From Thamnidium elegans (taxonomy: Eukaryota; Mucoromycota; Mucoromycetes; Mucorales; Mucoraceae): a stretch of 64,000 nucleotides of DNA. Shown in pieces: positions 56,582 to 64,000 of this stretch; positions within the stretch are counted from its first letter, which is position 1; every line of letters begins with the position of its first letter. The stretch lies in the NCBI GenBank assembly GCA_025201345.1, contig JAIXMG010000029.1, forward strand, positions 1 to 64,000. The letters are read 5' to 3'. The position numbers and the translations under genes are program-made. Under the pieces are notes generated by a model. The model was not told the DNA's origin and did not search any database. It saw only the letters and a program-made list of their open reading frames with translations.

Positions 56582-59500
56582 TTAGTTGGTCAGTTTTAAG
56601 TTTGAGAGTTCATAAATAAGACCATTCAATAAATCATCTTCAGTACTCTTAAGATCAATTGATAAGGTAGCTACTTTAGGTTCTGATTCCATCGACAAGG
56701 TATATTTCAATAAACCAGCAACTTGTACTCCCTGTACACTTTTACCGTAAAGAGATGCAGCTCCAGGAACGACTTCAACCACAAGTAAACCACTGGTAAG
56801 AGTAACAGTTTCCAGTGCATTAATCAAGGCTTGTTCAATCGAATCGTCTGAAGATAAAGGTACTTCTAATGAAACATTTCCATGGTATTCGAAATCATCA
56901 CCATGTTCTGAGAGAAGAGTAGCGAATTCTGCGGGATCCATGGGATGTTTATCGTTTAAGAACAAGCTTACAGGGATAGCAATTTCGAGTGAGTGTTGGT
57001 TCACAGCAGATGAACCCTATTTTTATATATATTATTAATTTCGGCGTAAAAAAAAAAAAAAAAAAAAAGAATGTCTTTCAATAAACAACTTACCTCAATA
57101 TCATAAAATAAATCACCACGAAGACATAAACCTTGTCTTACATTACCAAGCACTTCGAAATGTGCAACACATTCGACCTTTTCGTTTATTTGAAGCTCAA
57201 AGGTTTCAGTAGCAGATGCAATGTTTGTAGTCTCTTCATTATTTTCAACCGACTTCATATCAAATGATTCAGCAAATTCCATACGTAAACTAGGAAGCAT
57301 ATGTTCATTATCCTTGTTCTCGATAGTAAAGTGAAGATCAACGATGGAAGGGTTTGTAGTGTTTAGGAGTAAATTACACATCTAGAGAAGTAGGGGTTAG
57401 TTGATGTATATTTAGAGTTCGGGTTAATCAAAACTTACTAAAGATACATGATCATCTCTAAAAACTTCAATTGCTTTATGGTACTTGCTTTCTTCATGCT
57501 TTTCAGCAAGCGCATCACGTACATCATCAGCAATTACAGCAAAATCTTCCTTGGCAAGTTCTTCTTCTTCAGTAGGAGCAACTTCCTTACGCTATATATA
57601 CAATAAAAGTTTAGAACAAAATTAAAAAAGAAAAAAGAAAAAAGGTTTTAATTAACTTACCTTGCTAGATTTCTTTGTAGAAGACTTCTTCTTCTTTTTC
57701 TTTTCTGGTGTAGATGATTCAGCTACGCTCTTTTCCTTGGAAGATTTCTTCTTAGATTCCAAGAGTTCCTTTTTCTTCTTTTGAAGCGCTCTTAACTCTT
57801 TACGCTCGTTTCTGTAACGAGCTTCTTCATTAACACGAACTTCTTCCGGACTCAAATAGGCCTTAACTTGTTGGAAAGTCTCGTCCTTGCCTAAAGGAGT
57901 CGACAAATCGACACTGTTTAAGCCTGACTCTTCGTTATTTTCAAAGATATCACGAGTGGATTTCTTGGTATAGACAATTCCTGTCTTCTTGTCCTTGACA
58001 GTTTTCTCATCTTCAGATTCAGCAGCATTTTCGGGCATTTCCTCTTCAGCATAGATAGGCGTCTTTACTTCCTTCTTAGCACGCTTCGATTTCTTGGCAT
58101 TCTTTTTCAACTTGCTGGCTTGTAAGTTGATTTCATCTATATCCAACTCGACGACAGGAATAGAGTCTACATCGTCCTCAAATTCAAACATCTGCTTCTT
58201 TTTATCGGACATGATATAATAAGGATCATTCTGACGAGCTTCTTTTCTAGCAGCGCGACGTTGTTCTTTATCCCCATCGTCTTCGCTACTATATTTCGAC
58301 TTGGATTTAGACTTCTTCTTCTTTCCAGATTTAGATACTTTTTCGTATCTACCAATAGGAGAATCAGCAGCCGAGACGTCAGAATCAAAGTCTGGGACCA
58401 AGTCGGGTAATGGATCATTGATCCAAGCATCCAAATCCAAGCCTTCGGGAATAGGCACCTTGGTTTGTGCCTTGGGTGCGACAGGATTTAATTCGTAGAT
58501 AAAGAATAAATCAGGGAGTCCTTCCAAAACTAAAGGTACTTCATTGGCATCAACAGTAGGATTGTCAACGGAATCTAAAATGATCTTGAAGAGTGATTTG
58601 ACATCGTATGCTCTTTCTTGTACTTCTAAATCGGTGCTGTGAGTGAACATGTCCATTTTTTCGTACATAACATTAGTGACTTTAATAAATTCACGTTGAA
58701 GTTCTGGGTTCCATTGAGAAGTTAATTCACTTGTCCAGTAAGCATAGATTTTAATAACGCTGTGAACATAGATAGTCTGTACTTTGACAGGGAGTTTGGT
58801 GACTTGAGGAGCTAAAAGACATTCGAGTGTGGATGGAATATCTTGCAAGTAATTACAGTATTCACCACAAATCCATGCTGCAGCAGATAAAACTTCGATG
58901 TTGGAGTCTCTCTTCTTTGCAGTTTCCAAAAATCGTTTGTCTTGCAAGAGGTTATACTAATAAAACAATGAATATTTTCTCTCTCTCTCTCTCTTTTTTT
59001 TTTAGAAATAAAATAACTTTACCATTTGACTGACAGAGAACTCACGAACACTCTTAACGCGGACACTGACATCCATTAATTGATTTGTCAAAGCATCGCC
59101 TACATTGACACCTGCTGCATAGGTGATGCCAACCAAAACAGTAATATACCACTCAAAGTCGTTAATATGATTATAATGGTTTTGAGAGCAAATAAAGATG
59201 ATACGGTTAATGATATCGGTACGATATACAGGATCAAAGATAGTAGATGGATCGTGAAGAGAAGATTCCGTGTTTGATTTAGGCATGATATGTGTAATCA
59301 ATCTCTTGACAATTTCAACTACGTTTCTACGGTTTACCATTCCAACAACTAAATCCAAAGATCTCAAACGAATACTAATATCCTCGTCATCAATACATTC
59401 TAAAATCAAATCTTTGTGTTCTGCAACTAATTTGGGATGAGTGACAAGTAATTTACTCATAGCAAGTAAACCAACGTATTTCACTAAGGCAATGTTAATA

Positions 59501-60708
59501 ACGATATATATATATATAAAGTGTATAAAAGTATACTTACAGTTTTGATCAGGGTCTTCCAAAAACTTTCTCAACTTGTTGGTACATGTTGCGGCTAAAG
59601 CGTTACCAGAATCGCCAGCAGCTTCCAAAAATCCTCCAGTGATAACAGTATAAATACACTCGTATAAGAGAGACATGGCAAGTGTTGTTTGGATATGAGA
59701 AGCCAATGGTGGTAATAATTTTTTGATTAATCTAGGCTCTAATGGAGTCAAGGAAGCAAACTATATCACCTTTTTTTTCTTAGTATTTTGATGTTATTCT
59801 CCCTTCCTAGTGCTTTTAGACTTACCAATTTAATAATTTTAATCAACATCCAGTTATTGGAAGAAGTGGTGAGTAATTTGAATAATTGAGGAGCAAGCGA
59901 TAAGTAGTTTTTGGGATTCTTTCTAGCTAATTCACAAACAACACTGATTACAGCAGATACCACAGCTAAATAAAACAATCAATACCTATATATATGAATA
60001 CACTAAACAAGTGTATACTCACATGGATCAGGGTCTTCTAACTTTTCTTTCAATCGAGGAAAACTTAATCGAAGTGCTTCTGGATATTTTAAAAATATCT
60101 TGTAAAGTACAAGTACAACCTTCTTACGAATATAGGGTCTAGAATGGTTTAACATGGAGACCAAGTCAGGGCAAAGATCTCTGGCAAGGTCAGGTGTAAC
60201 AATATGCGAGAGACCGTTCAAAGCAATTCCAATTTCAACAGGTGCTGATGAAGCCAAGTCCTAATAGAAAAAAAAAAGGGGAGTATCATGCGTTAATATA
60301 TTTTATATACTCGAAATAATTTTTTCCTTTTACCTTTTTAATCAAGTTTGTAGTTAACATGAGTACATCTGTATCTTGTTGAAAGGATAAAGTGGCAGCC
60401 AAGTAACCTGTTCTTTTATGTAAGAATTTAGCACTAGACATTACTTCGACCATGTGGAACGAAGCCCAGGACATGTCATAACCAAGCATATGCAACTATG
60501 AAGAAGAAATAAGTTTTTGAAAACTGTAGATTGAATCGAGAATATACTTTACATAAGTTAACTTGGCGACGGCAATCGACTTGATATCCAAATCGTTGGA
60601 TTTAACCTCGTTACGAATCTCTTGTAAACAGGCAGCAATGTATTTTTGCTCATTCTTTTTGTTGGCTCTTATACCTCGAATGAGGTCGGTCAGAGACTTT
60701 TCAAACAT
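56582..60708 (-). CDS. APL5: AP-3 adaptor complex subunit delta
   Basis: It is the large delta subunit of AP-3, which sorts cargo from the Golgi to the vacuole. Ten exons (60708-60553, 60495-60334, 60260-60023, 59965-59826, 59760-59541, 59483-59023, 58956-57661, 57591-57439, 57381-57094, 57016-56582) give 1182 residues. The adaptin trunk begins FEKSLTDLIRGIRANKKNEQ, typical of delta. Helical repeats such as SRPYIRKKVVLVLYKIFLKY and KLEDPDPSVVSAVISVVCEL follow up to about 560. A long hinge rich in Lys, Ser, Asp and Glu (about 640-890) holds YYIMSDKKKQMFEFEDDVD, the AP-3 delta signature. The C-terminal ear is in the last three exons. All exon phases agree. Confidence 0.95.
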
Positions 60709-61157
60709 GATGAAACTTGAAAGAAAAGGTAGAAAACTTTCTGATACAGTTCTTCCTCCCCCTTTACGCGAAGGGACTTTTAAATATTTGGCGGCTTACA
60801 GATAAATTTAGTTGTTTGGATAATATTTTTTCCACGAAATAGAAATACAGCTATCAACTCTCTTGACAAGATCATATGTGATTTCAAAAGACACAGCATA
60901 GCCTTTTTCATATACATGATGGCTCATGGCGAATTAACAGATACGCGAATCTCCAGTTGATAATTCACCACTAGCTCTCGTACTGACTAAGCTCAAGAAG
61001 ATAATTTACAACGAGTCTCGATATTGAATTTGGTACTGTGCAAGTAGCTATGTATTAAAGAAACATAAGTTGGGAGTCCATTAACTATTCCTCTAGCTTC
61101 GAAAATAAAAAATAGAAATTGGAATCTAACTAAATTATATAAAGGAAAATAGAGAAT
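60709..61157. other. Intergenic region upstream of the AP-3 delta gene
   Basis: It lies between the AP-3 start and the BTB gene's stop. No gene is seen; the AP-3 promoter should be here. Confidence 0.45.
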
Positions 61158-61742
61158 TTATTTGGCTGTGGAAACAAGATACATGATAGTTTTTTTTGAT
61201 GAATATTTTACGTAACCATAACCTTTGGCTCTATTACACACTTTTCCACAAGACTTGGGTTCTTTATGGACAAATATTCCTCGAGGACAATTGTAGGAGG
61301 TTACATCACACTGTATAGACGTAATAAATTTCTTTTCAAAACCTACCGCCATGCCATTAGTTAAGCTTCCGGCATTGCTACTAATATCAATACCAGAAAA
61401 ATTTAAAAATTCCTGTTGATCTAGTAGCATGAATACAATCTCCTCTTTGCTGAGCAATTTACTTATCATTGAAGATAACTTTGGAATTAGATAAAATTCG
61501 GCTTCATTTCTTAAGCTTTTCCAATATTGCTTATCAATATCCACTTCGCCTGTACGCAAGTAGAGTAATACATAACGGAACAAGAATCCATCGCGATCGA
61601 TAAATATTTCTCTTTGGCGTAATAGTTTTTCTAACCAGTTTCCTTCCACCAAATTAGAAAGATATTCGGACTCTCTTAAAGTGTCTTTGGTGGTATGGTA
61701 AATCGTTCCCCCTACATTGAGTTTTACTATTACGTTTTCCAT
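61158..61742 (-). CDS. BTB/POZ (KCTD, T1-type) protein
   Basis: The single exon encodes 194 residues. The T1/BTB domain fills about 3-100: VIVKLNVGGTIYHTTKDTL, then FIDRDGFLFRYVLLYLRTGE, and WKSLRNEAEFYLIPKLSSM. Proteins of this kind often bring substrates to cullin-3 ligases or form oligomers. The C-terminal 70 residues have a Cys-rich pattern (CDVTSYNCPRG ... SCGKVCNRA) and end YLVSTAK. This tail is shared with the neighbouring inverted copy and is not a known KCTD tail that I recognise. Confidence 0.88.
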   Translation of the reverse strand: MENVIVKLNVGGTIYHTTKDTLRESEYLSNLVEGNWLEKLLRQREIFIDRDGFLFRYVLLYLRTGEVDIDKQYWKSLRNEAEFYLIPKLSSMISKLLSKEEIVFMLLDQQEFLNFSGIDISSNAGSLTNGMAVGFEKKFITSIQCDVTSYNCPRGIFVHKEPKSCGKVCNRAKGYGYVKYSSKKTIMYLVSTAK

Positions 61743-62121
61743 ATATTTTTAAAGATAAAAAAGGAGGAGGTTACTCCTCTTAATTCTGGGGAACAATCTG
61801 ATTAAATAAGCGAGCATACTAACGTCAAGAAGACGGCGTCAAACAAAACTGGTATTAGCTTCAAGATTGCGCCAATAATTATAAAGATTGTAGTACATGA
61901 CGAAAAGGTAACTAAACAAGTTTGAAGCCAGTTTTTTTTTAGGTAATTGTAATTAAAACTTTTATGTTCATCTGTTTTAGAAGTACTAATTAAAGCTTTT
62001 TATTTATTCATTTTCTATTTACACAGGGATTTGACCACCTTTTTTTCGGAATGGTTATCACCGGAGTTGCAGTGTGGTATTCGCTTAAATAATCCTCTTC
62101 AATCTTTTTCCTTTTCTATAT
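61743..62121. other. Region between the two divergent BTB genes
   Basis: It is about 380 bp, AT-rich, and the shared upstream region of the inverted BTB pair. No recognisable element is seen. Confidence 0.4.
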
Positions 62122-62691
62122 AGAAATTTTATTGTAACACTTGATCTTGGAGGCACAGTTTACCGGACTACCGCAAACACCTTGATAGGAAAGTCTCAGT
62201 ACTTCAGTAATAGAGTAGAATTAAATGAATGGGGCCAAAAGGAGACCTTTATAGATCGTGATGGGTTCTTATTTCGTTATATATCTTTATATTTGCGTAC
62301 AGGTGAACTGGATATTGAAAAGAAACATTGGAAAAGCGTAAAAAAGGAAGCCGAGTTTTATCAGATTCCAACTTTAGTTGCAATGCTACATGAAATGATC
62401 AATAAAGAGCAACCAAAGAAGACTGTGTACAAGTTATCAGATGAATATGAATTTAGTAGATTCTCTAATATTGATATTAACAGCAGTACCGGCAACATAA
62501 CTGATTGTACGGCGGTAGGCTCTGGCAAGAGGTTTATTACATCTATACAGTGTGATACAACTCCCTATAAATGTCCTCCAGGAATACATGGCTTTCAATC
62601 AAATTATCAATGCGGTGCAGCATGTAATGAAGCTGGAAGAAATCGTTCATCTAAAAAAAATATCATGTATCTTGTTTCCACAACTGAATAA
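62122..62691 (+). CDS. BTB/POZ (KCTD, T1-type) protein, inverted paralogue with unclear 5' end
   Basis: The frame is open from 62089 and matches the neighbouring paralogue from NFIVTLDLGGTVYRTTANTL on. The first in-frame ATG is at 62182, which would remove the first beta strand of the BTB fold. Aligned with the paralogue, the expected start ATGGAA is ATAGAA with one base lost, so the start may be mutated. Alternatively a short first exon exists: a TATATAG acceptor lies at 62117-62123. Conserved parts are FIDRDGFLFRYISLYLRTGE, WKSVKKEAEFYQIPTL, the Cys pattern CDTTPYKCPPG ... QCGAACNEA, and the end YLVSTTE. It is a recent-looking duplication that may be functional or decaying. Confidence 0.75.
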   Translation, partial: RNFIVTLDLGGTVYRTTANTLIGKSQYFSNRVELNEWGQKETFIDRDGFLFRYISLYLRTGELDIEKKHWKSVKKEAEFYQIPTLVAMLHEMINKEQPKKTVYKLSDEYEFSRFSNIDINSSTGNITDCTAVGSGKRFITSIQCDTTPYKCPPGIHGFQSNYQCGAACNEAGRNRSSKKNIMYLVSTTE

Positions 62692-62788
62692 ATCTCTACA
62701 TATATATTACCTATTTATCTTAAGTGTCATAGTTATTTATTTTGATTTTTATTTATTCATATTATTATTGAAAACTAAAAAAGAAAAA

Positions 62789-64000
62789 TTATTTTAATTT
62801 TCTGATTTGTTCTTCTGAAGCTTCATCATGTAAGTAGAAGCAATTGTCTCCTTCCTTGCAATTTTTTGTAATATGGAAAAATCTACAAGCAAGGATATTT
62901 GATTCAACAACTTTTTTTTCTTCCTCTGAGGCTTCGGCGTGGCTAAATAAGCAGGCATCACCAGTGTTACAGTATCCTTTGAAATGGAAGAACCTGCATG
63001 GTCCAGTCAATGCTCTAAGTCTGTTTAATCCATCTTCGGTTAAAGGCTCGTGCGAGTAAGGGCATCGGTCTTCTTGTTCACATGTACCTTTCAAATGGAA
63101 GAATCTACAAGGTTCTATTTTCAAATCCTAAACAAAAAAAATATTACATTTAGTTTTAAAGCTATTTTTTTTTTCTTCTAAAATATTATATAGACTTACG
63201 TGTGAGTATAAACACTCTGCACCTTGATTACATGACCCAGTCTTAAAAAATTGGCAAACTGTCTTTAATGTTGGAGGCGGAGCAGGTTCACCTTCATGTT
63301 TAAATGTACAAGCATCACCCTAATTATATATTTACATTTAGTTACCTTTGAATATGTATATACATTTATATATTATACACTTACTTGTTTACAGAAGCCC
63401 TTTAAGAAATAACTACATACAACAGTTGGTACAAACTTCTTTTGGTTTTTATTGTTCTTATTAACTAAAATAAATAAATAGAGTAGCGCATGAGTATAGT
63501 CTTGTATTATACTTAATTTAATTCTGTTTTTTTTTACCTGGTGTTTTATTTGAGCCTCCAGCCTCTTTCTTTGTTGATGGAATACAGGTACCAGCTTCGT
63601 TCACTTGGCTTTGTTGTTTAGTTGATCCCTGTTTAGGTTTATCTTGCTTACGTTGTTTTTGTTGTGATACCGTAGAAACATTTACTGCTTGAGAACTAAT
63701 AGGTGTTTTATTTGCAGCTTGAGAGCTAATAGGTGTTTTATTTGCAACTTGAGGGTTAATGGGTGTTTTGTTCGCAGCTTGAGAAGGCACATGTGTTTTA
63801 TTTGCAGCTTGAGAACTAATAGGCGTTTTATTTGCAGCTTGAGAATTAATAGGTGTTTTATTTGTAGGTTGAGAATTAATAGGTGTTTTATTTGTAGGTT
63901 GAGAAGGTCCATGTGTTTTATTTGAAGCTTGTTGAGAAGATTCAGGTGCAGCTTGAGAAGGTCCATGCGCTTTATTTTCTGGTTGAGAAGGTTTAAATGA
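62789..64000 (-). CDS. CCCH zinc-finger protein with repeat-rich N-terminus (5' end outside window)
   Basis: Exons 63127-62789, 63319-63200, 63464-63385 and 64000-63538 (partial, continuing beyond 64000) are in phase. Five CCCH fingers are visible: CSYFLKGFCKQGDACTFKH, CQFFKTGSCNQGAECLYSH, then three beginning CRFF, of C-x7/8-C-x5-C-x3-H type. Such fingers bind RNA, or act in ubiquitin ligases when a RING is present; no RING is seen here. The N-terminal part consists of about nine repeats of a 10-residue unit (NKTPISSQAA and variants) followed by a Gln/Lys-rich linker. It probably acts in mRNA processing or stability, which is only inferred. Confidence 0.85.
63690..63966 (-). repeat. 30-bp tandem repeat within the CCCH gene
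   Basis: About nine units of the 30-nt period GCTTGAGAACTAATAGGTGT and so on (plus strand) encode the decapeptide repeats. Variation such as HGPSQ and HVPSQ in some units shows degeneration at the edges. Confidence 0.85.

Noticed and set aside
63690..63966. CRISPR-like array of 30-bp repeats
   Set aside because: No spacers; the period is in frame within a coding exon and encodes decapeptides.

Overview
The window looks like a chromosomal segment of an AT-rich, intron-rich fungus. Mucoromycota, most likely Mucorales, is the best guess. The reasons are many short introns (about 50-100 nt, GTAAGT-like donors, TATAG-like acceptors), long poly-T/A runs, and clear fungal orthologues: a verprolin/WIP protein, a CaaX-ended G-gamma, Bmt2, Kap120, Pom33, holocytochrome c synthase and sphingolipid delta-4 desaturase. 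The species cannot be named from sequence alone.

Positions 1 to about 20,000 are a transposon island. It holds three tandem copies of a hairpin-bearing repeat (881-1304), a relic Ty3/gypsy integrase tail (2227-2568), and a full Ty3/gypsy element with near-identical 141-bp LTRs (3360-10844). That element is broken twice: by an in-frame TAG in integrase, and by a nested two-gene Merlin/IS1595-like DNA transposon (6791-8772) with an 8-bp target duplication. A tRNA-Phe(GAA) lies 108 bp past the gypsy element. Beyond it come two related small basic ORFs, a 709-bp inverted-repeat element (11774-12482) and a solo LTR (12787-13196) whose empty site survives in a paralogous block at 2.2 kb. A long inverted repeat (13.5-13.9 kb against 17.1-17.5 kb) brackets a second, decayed copy of the Merlin companion gene and a 1.6-kb non-autonomous element with AGCGCT-rich ends. 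A Tc1/mariner-type transposase fragment and a dense cluster of six hairpins follow.

Positions 20,459 to 64,000 are gene-dense. In order: plasma-membrane-type syntaxin (+), F-box/WD40 protein (-), N-terminal glutamine amidohydrolase (+), G-protein gamma (+), glutaredoxin-like protein (-), Bmt2 rRNA methyltransferase (+), Rad4/XPC (-), Kap120/importin-11 (+), TLC-domain membrane protein (+), Pom33/TMEM33 (-), WIP/verprolin (+), sphingolipid delta-4 desaturase (+), holocytochrome c synthase (-), a 4.9-kb gap without recognisable genes, forkhead factor (+), a low-complexity RS-like protein (+), purple acid phosphatase (-), a probable gene relic, AP-3 delta adaptin (-), an inverted pair of BTB/KCTD-like genes (-/+), and a partial five-finger CCCH protein (-) that runs off the right edge. 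These are housekeeping and cell-biology genes with no operon logic. Several are packed closely, for example 59 bp between the convergent desaturase and cytochrome c synthase stops. Intron positions were placed by hand from GT/AG sites, reading phase and family homology; every multi-exon model given sums to a whole number of codons.

The most unusual item is the Merlin-like element. It carries a transposase and, 30 nt downstream on the same strand, a Cys-rich companion gene whose metal-binding-like core is conserved in a second, diverged copy 7 kb away.
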